Made by a program: the position numbers and the translations under genes
In this document: piece after piece, positions 8,956 to 18,500 of the stretch
Layout: the number at the start of each line of letters is the position of its first letter
How positions within the stretch are numbered: position 1 is the stretch's first letter
Origin: Spongiimicrobium salis
GTDB lineage: Bacteria > Bacteroidota > Bacteroidia > Flavobacteriales > Flavobacteriaceae
Length of the DNA: 64,000 nucleotides
Direction: 5' to 3'
Assembly: GCF_043678055.1 (NCBI RefSeq)
Contig: NZ_JBHEQA010000003.1
Coordinates: 248,001 to 312,000, forward strand
The notes under the pieces: generated by a model
What the model was told of the DNA's origin: nothing
The model's input: only the letters and a program-made list of their open reading frames with translations
Database searches by the model: none

Positions 8956-9372
8956 TTATTTTCTATTTAGATATGCCTGTAAAATAATCGTTGCACTAAT
9001 CTCATCCACAAGGGCCTTGTTTCTTCTTTGTTTTTTCTTCAAACCTCCATCCAACATGGTCTGAAAAGCCATTTTGGAAGTAAATCGTTCATCTTGCCTA
9101 TGGATAGGGATATGGGGAAAAGCCTGAACCAATTCTTTTAAAAAGCCCTGAATCAAAACTTCCGACTCCGATGGAGCATTATTCATTTGTTTAGGTTCTC
9201 CCACTATGAAAGATGCTACTTTTTCCTCAAGGACATATGATTTTAAAAAATCCAAAAGCGTATTGGTCTTCACCGTTGTAAGCCCGGAAGCAATCAACTG
9301 CAGTTCATCGGTTACTGCTATTCCTGTTCTTACCTTTCCATAATCTAACGCAACAATTCTTGCCACTTGCAT
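8956..9372 (-). CDS. ruvX: Holliday-junction resolvase-like YqgF/RuvX family (pre-16S rRNA nuclease)
   Basis: The 138-residue protein opens with MQVARIVALDYGKVRTGIAV, the RNase H-fold first strand with catalytic Asp10. It continues with FIVGEPKQMNN, the DERFTS segment (second acidic position) and the terminal VDEISATIILQAYL with the third acidic residue. YqgF proteins act in 16S rRNA 5' processing and have the RuvC-like fold. Length is normal for the family. It is the first gene of a short minus-strand operon with def. Confidence 0.95.
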   Translation of the reverse strand: MQVARIVALDYGKVRTGIAVTDELQLIASGLTTVKTNTLLDFLKSYVLEEKVASFIVGEPKQMNNAPSESEVLIQGFLKELVQAFPHIPIHRQDERFTSKMAFQTMLDGGLKKKQRRNKALVDEISATIILQAYLNRK

Positions 9373-9442
9373 ATTTTTGACAAAAATAAAGCATAAAATG
9401 TTATAAGTGTAAAATTGAAAGATGAATTCACTTTATACCCCG

Positions 9443-9450
9443 TATATTTG
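9443..9450 (+). promoter_or_regulatory. Promoter -7 element for dapD
   Basis: TATATTTG at 9443-9450 matches the Bacteroidota TAnnTTTG consensus and lies 20 bp before the dapD ATG. I do not see a well-spaced -33 TTG; the nearest TTG is 25 bp upstream. Confidence 0.55.
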
Positions 9451-9470
9451 CCAAAATTTAATTGTTAGCT

Positions 9471-10286
9471 ATGACAGAATTACAACAAATTATAGAAAAA
9501 GCTTGGGAAGATAGATCTCTTCTAAAAGAAGATGCTACCCAGGCTGCCATACGCGAAGTCATTGGTCTTATCGATGAAGGAAAATTGAGATGTGCCGAGC
9601 CAACGGCTGATGGATGGCAAATCAATGAATGGGTAAAAAAAGGTGTTGTGCTGTATTTTCCGATTCAAAAAATGGAAACCTTGGAAGCTGGTATTTTTGA
9701 GTACCATGATAAGATGCCCCTTAAAAGAGGCTATGAAGAAAAAGGGATTCGTGTGGTACCTAATGCAGTAGCGCGGCATGGAGCATATATTTCACCAGGA
9801 ACAATATTAATGCCCAGTTATGTAAATATAGGAGCCTATGTTGATGAAGGCACCATGGTAGATACATGGGCCACAGTAGGGAGTTGTGCTCAAATTGGGA
9901 AGAATGTTCACCTCAGCGGTGGTGTTGGTATCGGTGGTGTCCTAGAACCTTTACAAGCGGCTCCTGTAATCATTGAGGATAATGCTTTCATAGGTTCCCG
10001 TTGTATTGTTGTTGAGGGAGTACGTGTAGAAAAAGAGGCAGTTTTGGGTGCCAATGTGGTTTTAACAGCTTCTACTAAAATTATTGACGTTACCGGGGAT
10101 ACGCCCGTAGAACGAAAAGGATTGGTTCCTGCAAGATCTGTTGTAATCCCGGGGAGTTATACAAAGAAATTTGCAGCTGGAGAATACAACGTTCCATGTG
10201 CTTTAATCATAGGAAAACGCAAAGAAAGCACCAACAAGAAAACCTCATTAAATGATGCCCTTAGGGAATATGACGTTGCCGTTTAA
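9471..10286 (+). CDS. dapD: 2,3,4,5-tetrahydropyridine-2,6-dicarboxylate N-succinyltransferase
   Basis: ATG 9471 (MTELQQIIEKAW) is used rather than an in-frame TTG at 9462. The 271-residue product has the DapD N-terminal helical domain (about 1-100). A left-handed beta-helix of hexapeptide repeats follows (about 105-230: GAYISPGTILMPSYVNIGAYVDEGTMVDTWATVGSC...), and then the C-terminal SLNDALREYDVAV. It transfers succinyl from succinyl-CoA in the lysine/diaminopimelate pathway. The lysA gene in this window (45927) supplies the last step of the same pathway but is 36 kb away. It has its own promoter and a strong terminator, so it is monocistronic. Confidence 0.97.
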   Translation: MTELQQIIEKAWEDRSLLKEDATQAAIREVIGLIDEGKLRCAEPTADGWQINEWVKKGVVLYFPIQKMETLEAGIFEYHDKMPLKRGYEEKGIRVVPNAVARHGAYISPGTILMPSYVNIGAYVDEGTMVDTWATVGSCAQIGKNVHLSGGVGIGGVLEPLQAAPVIIEDNAFIGSRCIVVEGVRVEKEAVLGANVVLTASTKIIDVTGDTPVERKGLVPARSVVIPGSYTKKFAAGEYNVPCALIIGKRKESTNKKTSLNDALREYDVAV

Positions 10287-10314
10287 GCGGACAAGTCTTA
10301 TACATGTCTTTTTA

Positions 10315-10348
10315 AAAAAATCCTTTCAAGAAATTGAAGGGATTTTTT
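10315..10348 (+). terminator. Terminator after dapD
   Basis: Inverted repeat AAAAAATCCTTTCAA (about 10315-10329) with TTGAAGGGATTTTTT (about 10334-10348), one G-T wobble, 4-nt loop, ending in T6. Typical Rho-independent terminator. Confidence 0.85.
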
Positions 10349-10495
10349 ATGCTCGCTATCGTTAAAATAGCCTTCTTTAAGAAGCAACCTTTTTGCTCCA
10401 AAAGTATCTAAACTATAGCATCAAAGTTAAAATTATAGTATGCTGATCAGGGTAAAATGTAAGAGTTTTATTTTTTAATATAATTTTTTCTCTTT

Positions 10496-10530
10496 TTTGC
10501 TGTTATAGTTTTAATAGTAGCTTAAATTTG
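10496..10530 (+). promoter_or_regulatory. Promoter of glycosyltransferase 10546
   Basis: TTTG at 10496-10499 (-33) and TAAATTTG at 10523-10530 (-7), spacing 23 bp. The -7 lies 15 bp before ATG 10546, which argues against the in-frame TTG at 10528 as the start. Confidence 0.65.
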
Positions 10531-10545
10531 TACCCTACAAGAAAA

Positions 10546-11340
10546 ATGCAGACCCCAAAAGAAAAAATATCAGCCTTGATTATCACCTATAATGAGATAG
10601 GGTATATTGAGCGTTGTATTGCCTCTTTGGCCTTCGCAGATGAAATCATCGTGGTGGATTCTTATAGCACGGACGGCACCTATGAATACGTCTCGCAGCT
10701 TGAAAATGTTTCCGTCATCCAAAACCCATTTGACAATTTTACCTCGCAAAAATCTTTTGCCTTGAAACAGGCCTCCCATGATTGGATATTGTTCTTGGAT
10801 GCCGACGAGGTCATTCCGGAAACATTAAAGTCAGAAATCTTGGCTACAGTACACCAAGATTCCCCACATGCCGCATATTGGTTCTACAGAAAATTTATGT
10901 TTCAAGATAAACCCCTAAATTTTAGTGGTTGGCAAACGGATAAAAACTATCGTTTATTTCGTAAAAGTCGGGCAAGTTTCTCCGATAAAAAAATTGTTCA
11001 TGAAACCTTGGAAGTAAATGGTTCTTCTGGTATTTTAAAAGAAAAACTAATTCATTATTGCTACAAAGGTTATGAGGACTACAAGTCCAAAATGCTGAAG
11101 TATGGAAGACTTAAGGCCAAGGAGGATTTTTACAAAGAGAAAAGTTTTAATTATTTCGTTTTTGTCTTAAAGCCCTTATGGAAATTTTTTAACCACTACA
11201 TTTTGCGCCTTGGGATTTTAGATGGCGAAAAAGGCATTACCATTTGCTACTTAAATGCATTGGGCGTGCTGGAACGCTATAAAGAACTTAGGCGTCTTGA
11301 AAACAAAAATGCACTTACGCATTATTTGATAATGCCATAA
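10546..11340 (+). CDS. Glycosyltransferase family 2 (LPS core glucosyltransferase-like)
   Basis: From ATG 10546 the product is 264 residues. It has the GT2 nucleotide-sugar fold: ISALIITYNEIGYIERC (about 8-24), then DEIIVVDSYSTDGT (about 32-45), then LFLDADE with the DxD metal motif (about 85). FRKSRASFSDKKIVHETLE follows, typical of the KdtX/WaaE-like subgroup that adds a hexose to the lipopolysaccharide core. No membrane segment. Its 3' end overlaps the convergent glycosyltransferase gene by 19 bp. The acceptor is unknown; LPS or surface glycan assembly is inferred from the subgroup. Confidence 0.88.
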   Translation: MQTPKEKISALIITYNEIGYIERCIASLAFADEIIVVDSYSTDGTYEYVSQLENVSVIQNPFDNFTSQKSFALKQASHDWILFLDADEVIPETLKSEILATVHQDSPHAAYWFYRKFMFQDKPLNFSGWQTDKNYRLFRKSRASFSDKKIVHETLEVNGSSGILKEKLIHYCYKGYEDYKSKMLKYGRLKAKEDFYKEKSFNYFVFVLKPLWKFFNHYILRLGILDGEKGITICYLNALGVLERYKELRRLENKNALTHYLIMP

Positions 11341-12140
11341 TGCGTCCAAACACTATTTTCTTTTTTTGTGTCTTTTCGTATTGCCATATTTTTGGCAATG
11401 GATTCCGGAGTTTTGTATCCCCTTTTATGATCCAAGTGCACACAAACCGCACTGTATCGCAATTGCTTGGATTTGATTCCAAAATTAAATAAGCGCTCTC
11501 CCAGTTCTCTATCCTGTCCTCCGTATTGCATCCGCTCATCAAAACCATTGACATTCTCAATATCTTTTTTCCAACCAGAGGAATTATGACCGTTCCAACT
11601 GGCATTTGTAGGTGTAAAAGTGTTTAGTAATTTAGAAATAAAACCCTTTGAAGTCAGCTTGTTGTTTTTAAAGGTTTTTGGGATACCCTTTTCCTTCAGC
11701 CAAAGAATATTGAAACAACGTTGTTCCTCAATATCTTTTTGTGTTATGAGCTTTGAGATATTCATGGGAAGCATATAATACCCTCCTGAGATAAAATATC
11801 CTTTTTCTTTATTGATATAATGAACCTCAACAAAGTCTTCCCTTGGAATGCAGTCTCCATCGGTCATAATAATGTAATCCGCACTGCATGCCGTTACCGA
11901 CTTATTCAAAATTCGGGATTTCTGAAAACCGTCATCCTCCTGCCAAACATGAACGATAGGGTAAAAAACTTCTTTTTGCAACTGTGTCAATACCTCCTTG
12001 GTTTTTGGACCGGACCCATCATCCGCTATGACCACTTCAAAATCCTTGAAGGTTTGATAGTTAAATCCCCACAGGACTTTCTTCAACCACTCTTCGGAAT
12101 TATAGGTGCTTACAATAATGGATATCTTTGGTTGCTTCAC
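11322..12140 (-). CDS. Glycosyltransferase family 2 (galactosyltransferase-type C-terminal domain)
   Basis: The frame is open back to 12257, but GTG 12140 is preferred. A -7 element lies at 12162-12169, downstream of the longer start, and the GT2 fold begins immediately (VKQPKISIIVSTYNSE). The resulting 272-residue protein has DFEVVIADDGSG, the DGDCIP metal motif, a C-terminal WNGHNSSGWKKDIENVNGFDERMQYGGQDRELGERL block typical of the PF02709-like galactosyltransferase region, and CVHLDHKRGY. It is convergent with the previous gene (19-bp overlap) and divergent from the next. Role in surface glycan or LPS synthesis is inferred. Confidence 0.88.
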   Translation of the reverse strand: MKQPKISIIVSTYNSEEWLKKVLWGFNYQTFKDFEVVIADDGSGPKTKEVLTQLQKEVFYPIVHVWQEDDGFQKSRILNKSVTACSADYIIMTDGDCIPREDFVEVHYINKEKGYFISGGYYMLPMNISKLITQKDIEEQRCFNILWLKEKGIPKTFKNNKLTSKGFISKLLNTFTPTNASWNGHNSSGWKKDIENVNGFDERMQYGGQDRELGERLFNFGIKSKQLRYSAVCVHLDHKRGYKTPESIAKNMAIRKDTKKENSVWTHYGIIK

Positions 12141-12161
12141 AGTATCTTCTAATTGAAGGGA

Positions 12162-12169
12162 CAAAAATA
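12162..12169 (-). promoter_or_regulatory. Promoter -7 element for glycosyltransferase 12140
   Basis: CAAAAATA on the plus strand is TATTTTTG on the minus strand, matching TAnnTTTG, 22 bp upstream of GTG 12140. It falls inside the longer open frame and so decides the start. Confidence 0.55.
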
Positions 12170-12212
12170 TAAATATAAAAGCATTAAAACATATCTTTAA
12201 TTTTAGTTGGGC

Positions 12213-12220
12213 TATATTTG
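12213..12220 (+). promoter_or_regulatory. Promoter -7 element for glycosyltransferase 12256
   Basis: TATATTTG at 12213-12220, 36 bp before ATG 12256. It lies in the divergent region shared with the minus-strand promoter at 12162. Confidence 0.5.
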
Positions 12221-12255
12221 GACATATTTTTTCGGAATAGGATTTAATTGAACTC

Positions 12256-13080
12256 ATGAAAGTAAAAGAAATACCTACCTCTCTATTTCATACCTTACAG
12301 CTTTTGAGTCTTTCTACCAAAAAACTCAACCGTAGGACACATGAAATTCCCGTTGTGGTTTCTCTGGCTTCCATACCATCCAGATTACATATTGTGCATA
12401 TCGTTATTCGGAGCTTGCTTTCGCAAAAAAGCCGTCCGGAAAAAATTATGTTATGGCTCCATGAAGATTTAAAAGACCGCATCCCAAAAAAACTTTCAAA
12501 ACTAGAAGGGGATTGTTTCAAAATATATTACTCCAAACTCAGTTGTTCCCATAGAAAATTGGTACACCCACTAGAAGTTTATCCTGAAAAAGTCATCGTG
12601 ACCTGTGATGATGATATGATTTATCGAAAAAATTGGCTCCGATTACTCTATGAAAAATATCAGGAAGATTCTGCTGTAATTTGGGCAAATCAAACGCGCG
12701 CTATAAGCTATACTGCAGAGGGAGAGCTTTTACCTTATAAAAAATGGCCCTTATCCCCTGTCAAAGGAGTCAATCCTATGGCTATTCTCCCTATTGGTGC
12801 CGGGGGTACATTGTATCCTCCGGAATCCTTGGATAAGGAAGTTTTAAATACGAATCTTTTTTTAAAACTTACGCCAAAGGCCGATGACCTATGGTTTAAG
12901 GCCATGGCACTAAAAAAAGGAACCATTTCCAAAAATACAGGTATCGCCGTAAAGCCTCCCATTCCAATCATTGACTCACAAAAAGAATCTTTAAAAAGTT
13001 CCAACATTGGCCATGATAAAAATAGAACGCAATGGCAGGCCGTCAGCACACATTTTAATCTTGTTCACCTCATAAAATAG
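12256..13080 (+). CDS. Glycosyltransferase-like protein (GT-A fold)
   Basis: The 274-residue protein shows an N-terminal PVVVSLASIPSRLHIVHIVIRSLLSQ block, then KIMLWLHED and a VIVTCDDDMIYRKNWLRLLYEKY block with an Asp triplet that fits a GT-A metal-binding motif (about residues 117-119). A C-terminal LTPKADDLWFKAMALKKG resembles the acidic active-site segment of family 2-like enzymes. No signal peptide or membrane helix. The acceptor is unknown. It follows two other glycosyltransferases and is 6 bp before the tsaC-like gene, so it may be co-transcribed with that translation gene. Family assignment is moderate; a sugar transferase for surface glycans is the best guess. Confidence 0.75.
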   Translation: MKVKEIPTSLFHTLQLLSLSTKKLNRRTHEIPVVVSLASIPSRLHIVHIVIRSLLSQKSRPEKIMLWLHEDLKDRIPKKLSKLEGDCFKIYYSKLSCSHRKLVHPLEVYPEKVIVTCDDDMIYRKNWLRLLYEKYQEDSAVIWANQTRAISYTAEGELLPYKKWPLSPVKGVNPMAILPIGAGGTLYPPESLDKEVLNTNLFLKLTPKADDLWFKAMALKKGTISKNTGIAVKPPIPIIDSQKESLKSSNIGHDKNRTQWQAVSTHFNLVHLIK

Positions 13081-13086
13081 CATGCA

Positions 13087-13647
13087 ATGACCAACGAAAT
13101 CAATAAATGTATAGAAGTACTTTCCAAAGGAGGACTTCTCCTCTACCCTACGGATACCGTATGGGGTATTGGTTGCGATGCCACCAATGCAGCAGCGGTT
13201 CAAAAAATTTACACCCTTAAACAACGGGCCAATACCAAGACCATGATTTGTTTGGTTGCCAATGATTTTATGCTTGAAAATCACGTAGAACAAGTGCCGG
13301 ATGCCGCCTATGATATTATGGATATCAGTACAAAGCCCACTACAATTGTCTATGATAAGCCCAGAGGCATTGCGCCCAATCTTATCGCTTCGGACAACAC
13401 TTTGGCCATTCGTGTCCCGAACTATAAGTTTTGCCAATATTTAATCAATAAATTCAAAAAACCCATTGTATCCACATCGGCAAATATTGCCGGAAAACCC
13501 ACGCCAAAAACTTTCAAAGAAATTGATCATGCCATTTTAAAAGGTGTAGACTATGTAGTAAATTTGGACCGTGATAAAAAACCGGGCACACCATCAGCAA
13601 TTATTAAGCTGAGTAATGATGGCACGGTAAAAGTGATTCGGGAATAA
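13087..13647 (+). CDS. Sua5/YciO/YrdC family, L-threonylcarbamoyladenylate synthase
   Basis: The 186-residue protein has the YrdC signature GGLLLYPTDTVWGIGCDATN (about 15-34). KRANTK-like and KPTTIVYDKPRG segments and IVSTSANIAGKPTP (about 130-145) follow. It lacks the extra Sua5 C-terminal domain, so it is the short TsaC/YrdC type. It makes threonylcarbamoyl-AMP from Thr, bicarbonate and ATP for the t6A37 modification of tRNA. It ends 1 bp before the CCA-adding enzyme gene, giving a tRNA-maturation pair in one transcript. Confidence 0.93.
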   Translation: MTNEINKCIEVLSKGGLLLYPTDTVWGIGCDATNAAAVQKIYTLKQRANTKTMICLVANDFMLENHVEQVPDAAYDIMDISTKPTTIVYDKPRGIAPNLIASDNTLAIRVPNYKFCQYLINKFKKPIVSTSANIAGKPTPKTFKEIDHAILKGVDYVVNLDRDKKPGTPSAIIKLSNDGTVKVIRE

Positions 13648-13648
13648 C

Positions 13649-15085
13649 ATGATGCAAGAACGCCACGAAGCGGCACTCCAAAATCCAATATTTTCAACAA
13701 TTAAAGTAGCAGCAACTGCTTTGGCAGTAGATTGTTATGTCATTGGAGGTTTTGTACGCGATTATATTTTAAAGAGAGGTACTGCAAAAGATATAGACGT
13801 GGTAGCCGTAGGCAGTGGTATTGCCCTGGCCAGGGAAGTGGCAAAGCATTTGCCTGGAAATCCACAGGTATCCGTATTTAAGAATTTTGGTACGGCCATG
13901 ATCAAATTAAATGATACCGAATTGGAATTTGTAGGCGCCCGGAAAGAGAGTTATCAAAGGAATAGCAGAAATCCAATCGTGGAAGACGGGAGTTTGGATG
14001 ACGATCAGAAACGTCGTGATTTTACCATTAATGCCCTGGCCATATCCCTTAATGAAAAAGACTATGGCACGCTTCTAGACCCTTTCGATGGGGTATCGGA
14101 CATCTCAGCCAAAGTCATACGAACACCTTTAGATCCCGGAATTACATTTTCCGATGATCCTTTGAGAATGCTTCGGGCCATACGTTTTGCCACGCAATTG
14201 AATTTTAAGATAGACGAAACAGCTTTAAGGGCCATTACCCAATATCACGATAGGATAAAAATTATTTCCAAAGAGCGCATTGTAGAGGAATTACACAAAA
14301 TTCTAAGTAGCCCTAAACCTTCTATTGGTCTAGCCCTGCTGCACCAGACAAAGTTACTACAACATATTATGCCGGAATTGGTTGCGCTTCAAGGAATCGA
14401 AGAAATTGAAGGCCAACGGCATAAAGACAATTTTTGGCATACCTTGGAGGTTGTGGACAATATTGCACAACATACCAACGATGTTTGGTTGCGTTGGGCC
14501 GCCCTGTTGCATGATATTGGAAAAGCCCCTACCAAACGCTTTGATAAAAAAATTGGCTGGACTTTTCACGCGCATGAATTTGTTGGCGCCAAAATGGTCT
14601 ATAAATTGTTTAAAAGGCTCCGTATGCCCTTAAATGACAAAATGAAATTTGTCCAAAAAATGGTATTCATGAGTTCTCGGCCCATTGTGCTGTCACAAGA
14701 TTATGTAACGGATTCTGCGGTCCGAAGATTGATTTTCGATGCTGGCGATCACGTAGAAGATCTCATGACGCTCTGTGAAGCGGATATCACCACCAAAAAC
14801 CCGAAGAAGCAAAAAAAATACCGAAACAACTTCAAGTTGGTACGCCAGAAAATCGTAGAAGTAGAAGAACGAGATCATATACGAAATTTTCAACCCCCCA
14901 TCAGCGGAGAAGAAATTATGAAAACCTTCAAGCTGAAACCTTCCAAGGAGATCGGTATCATCAAAGATGCCATCAAAGAAGCCATTCTAGAGGGAGAAAT
15001 CCCAAATGAACACGATGCGGCCCATGCTTATATGATTAAAAAAGGGAAAGATTTAGGGCTCACTCCGGTACCTGAATTGGAATAA
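13649..15085 (+). CDS. tRNA nucleotidyltransferase (CCA-adding enzyme / poly(A) polymerase family) with HD domain
   Basis: The 478-residue class II nucleotidyltransferase has the VIGGFVRDYIL head motif (about 31-41) and catalytic DID (48-50). The neck signature RRDFTINALAIS (about 130-141) and FSDDPLRMLRAIRFA follow. A C-terminal HD domain (LLHDIGKAPTK, about 289-299) is common in enzymes that also have phosphohydrolase activity. It adds or repairs the CCA end of tRNA. Start ATG 13649; ATG 13652 is equally possible. It overlaps transcriptionally with the tsaC-like gene (1-bp gap) and is followed by a hairpin terminator. Confidence 0.95.
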   Translation: MMQERHEAALQNPIFSTIKVAATALAVDCYVIGGFVRDYILKRGTAKDIDVVAVGSGIALAREVAKHLPGNPQVSVFKNFGTAMIKLNDTELEFVGARKESYQRNSRNPIVEDGSLDDDQKRRDFTINALAISLNEKDYGTLLDPFDGVSDISAKVIRTPLDPGITFSDDPLRMLRAIRFATQLNFKIDETALRAITQYHDRIKIISKERIVEELHKILSSPKPSIGLALLHQTKLLQHIMPELVALQGIEEIEGQRHKDNFWHTLEVVDNIAQHTNDVWLRWAALLHDIGKAPTKRFDKKIGWTFHAHEFVGAKMVYKLFKRLRMPLNDKMKFVQKMVFMSSRPIVLSQDYVTDSAVRRLIFDAGDHVEDLMTLCEADITTKNPKKQKKYRNNFKLVRQKIVEVEERDHIRNFQPPISGEEIMKTFKLKPSKEIGIIKDAIKEAILEGEIPNEHDAAHAYMIKKGKDLGLTPVPELE

Positions 15086-15209
15086 TACGTCTGAGATACA
15101 AGCAGTTGGTATTTAGGTATGAACTTCAGTCTTAAATGAATCCAATATCCACATCAATTTGGCTATTCTTATAAAAAGTTGACCCAATTACTTCCGTTTT
15201 AGTGTTTCG

Positions 15210-15244
15210 ATGGTTACTTTTGAGTAACCATTAATTTTTTTTAT
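15210..15244 (+). terminator. Terminator after the CCA-adding enzyme
   Basis: ATGGTTACT (15210-15218) pairs with AGTAACCAT (15223-15231) around a TTTG loop, followed by TAA and T8. It lies about 125 bp after the stop codon. Confidence 0.75.
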
Positions 15245-15550
15245 AAACACTAATAACAGCCATGATGAAAATCGCTACGCCATAATACTTCAAAAAAAGC
15301 CTTGTACTTCATAAAAAAGGAAGGCTTTTACCTTTTCGGAAATTATAGAATAGGTTAGTTCCGTAGAAATTGCCTTGAAATGTTCAAGGTGTTTTTCTGC
15401 AAGTCACACATTATTTATCCAACGAATTTCGTCATTCAACTACAGAAAAGCGGCAATGACAACATTTTATCGTTAAATCAGTGGGTAAGCATGTACTTTT
15501 AGTTCTTTTATCGAGAACCGTTAACTACTCAAAACGCAAAATTTCTTTCT
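15245..15550. other. Leader region upstream of the giant adhesin gene
   Basis: The gene-free interval 15086-15550 holds the terminator above. A second hairpin, AAAGCCTT (15296-15303) with AAGGCTTT (15321-15328), may back it up. About 200 bp without an ORF then lead to the adhesin start. A weak -7-like TACTTTTA lies at 15494-15501. No tRNA or riboswitch was recognised. Confidence 0.45.
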
Positions 15551-18500
15551 ATGAAGATATGCACAATTTTCCCTAAGTTCAGAATTCATATTAGCATCTG
15601 CCTTTTCTTTCTTGCTTTAACAACAGCTTTTGGCCAAACTACGCCCACTTTTGCAGGGACACAAGGACCAACGCTATTGTCCGGAACAGATAGGACCACG
15701 GGCGCCCGATACCTCTATACCAATGTTGCCTTAAATGTAAATGGGGGCACTATCAATGCAGATGCAGTCCTTAGCATTATTGAAGTGAACAACATTACGA
15801 TTGACAATGTGGATACCGCTTTGGGTGTTGACAATAGGTTTGAGCCCTCTACGACAACCACGGCCGCAGGAGGTTATGTAGAATGGGAAATTCTATTTGT
15901 AGAATCGGGCACGGCTTCTGCTACGGAAAATGGTGCCCCGATCTTAATAGATTCCTACACGCTTGAGGCCATTGATGTGGATGGTCAAGAATTTTTCGAA
16001 GTATTGGTTCCAGATAGTTTTACGATTGAAGGAGGAAATAGTCCAGTTCCTGCCGCTTGTCCCCAGCCTTCCAATGCTACGGACAATAGTGTTGGTTGTC
16101 CTTCAGATTTGGTCGCTTCTGTGAATGGAGACTTTATCCGTTTTCAGAGCGATGCCGATTTTTCGCAGGGGGTCCTTACGGCGCGCACGGAATATATTGT
16201 ATCTGTAACCTACAATAACGTAAGTAGGGTACGCTTTCGCAATGGACAATCCATCGTCGGAAATTCAAGACAAAATTCAATCTCCTTCCTAGGAGAAGTC
16301 AACTTTATCAATCCACTAACAGTTCCTGTAAATACCCCTCCGGTTGTCATTGACAATAGTGGAGGACAAATGATACAGAACGTTACCCCTAATATTTCAA
16401 GAAATGTATTAAATGGATCTTCAGATGCCGAAGGAAATATCGATCTTGCGACAGTAATCCTTATCGACCCCAATGATTCTTCCAATACTGCCGTTGCAGG
16501 AGGAACTTTAATAGTTCCCGGTGTTGGATCTTATGCGCTCGACGCTTTAGGAAATGTTATTTTTACCCCTGTACCAACTTTTTCCGGAGAGGCCGTAGTT
16601 AATTTTAGAGTAGAAGATACCGCTGCCGCTTCTTCCAATATTGCCGCACTGCGAATTGTAGTTTTCGCCAATGCCGATGGAGATGGACTTTTGGATGCTG
16701 AAGATACCGATGATGATAATGACGGTATTCCAGATAGTGAGGAGGATACCAATTGCTTATTGGTCACTGATTTAAATACGCCCAACTTTACGGAAAATAC
16801 CAATTTGGTCTCTGGAGGTGCTACGGGCACGGCTACACTTAATGGATTGGATGCCGGGGTCATTAATTTCTCTGCCAGTGTTGGGGGAACAGCAACTTGG
16901 AATGGCGGCATACAAATACAGAACAATCCCGCGGTGGGCGATTTTATCTTTGCCCAACCCCAGAATACAGACAATACAGGAACAGCCAATGTGGCAACCT
17001 ATGTTTTTGACTTTACAACACCGATATCCAATTTTACTTTTGTCCTTGGCGGCCTGAACAATGATGACGAAGTCAGTATAACTGCAAGTATTGGAGGTAC
17101 GCCAATTCCCATTGATGCCCAGAATTTCAGTGGCTTGGACGCTGGAATCGTGGTCACAGGCAATTCGGTGCGTGGGACAACATTTGACAATGACCCCAAT
17201 CCCCTGATCAATTTATTTACAACCACCATTTTTGGTGCAGTGGACCAAGTGATCATTACTTCAGGAAAAGCCAATAACAATAATGGCAATGTCACTGTAG
17301 GCATGTATTCTTTTGGATATTGCACAGGAAGTGATGGTCCGGCAGATTTTGATAATGATGGTATCCCCAACTCTCAAGATTTGGATAGTGACAATGATGG
17401 AATACTCGACGTCATTGAAGCTGGAGGATCCGACCCGGATAATGATGGGATAATTGGTTCTGGTGTCATCACGGATACGGATGGGGACGGCCTTAGCGAT
17501 ATTGTAGATCCTGATGATTCCGGTACGCCGCTACCCCTTCCAAATACAGATAGCAATACTGGAGATCAAGCTGATTTCTTGGATATTGATGCCGATGATG
17601 ATGGCATCCCTGACAATGTGGAAGCACAACCCACAGATACCTATATACCTCCAAGCGGAAGTGGTTCCGGGATTACCGATGTCAACGAAAATGGTGTTGA
17701 TGATGTTTATGAAAATGGAGGAAATATCGGATTGACCCCAGAAAATACCGATGGAAGCCTACCTACCTCTGATACGATACCGGATTATCTTGACGACGAT
17801 TCGGATAATGATGGTTTTGACGATGTAGATGAAGCCAATCAGGGAACTTTTAGTAATACGGATACGGATAACGATGGTCTTGACGATGGATTTGAAGGAG
17901 GTAATGCAAACGATCCTGAAGATGTTAATGATGAATTGGACACGGGAGCCATTGCTACGGAAAATGATGATGATCTAGACCCTAGTGAAGTGGATTTTAG
18001 AGCAGATTCCGATGCTGATGATGACGGTATTATTGATAATGTGGATTTGGACGATGATAATGACGGTATTCCAGATGTAGACGAAGCAGTTACTTGCCTT
18101 ACTACAACAGACCTAAATTCTCCAGGCTTTGCCTTAAACACCAATTTTGCTACTGGCCCTACAACGCCGGTAGTGCTCAATGGCCTAGATAACGGTACTT
18201 TTGATTTCACGGCCGAAGTATCGGGAACAGCAACTTGGGATAATGGCGTGCAGATTCAAAACAATGCGGCCATAGGAGATTACATTTTTTTACAACCGGA
18301 AAACACTGATGATACGACCACTCCCAATGTGGCCATATACACCTTTGATTTCCCAGCCCCAGTTAGAAATTTTTCATTTGTGACTGGAGGTTTGAACAAT
18401 AATGACCGAGTGACCATTACTGCTTTTATAGGAGGTGTACCCATTCCTCTGACCGAAGATAATTTTAGTGGTTTGGATACGGGAGTGTTCTCCGATGGAA

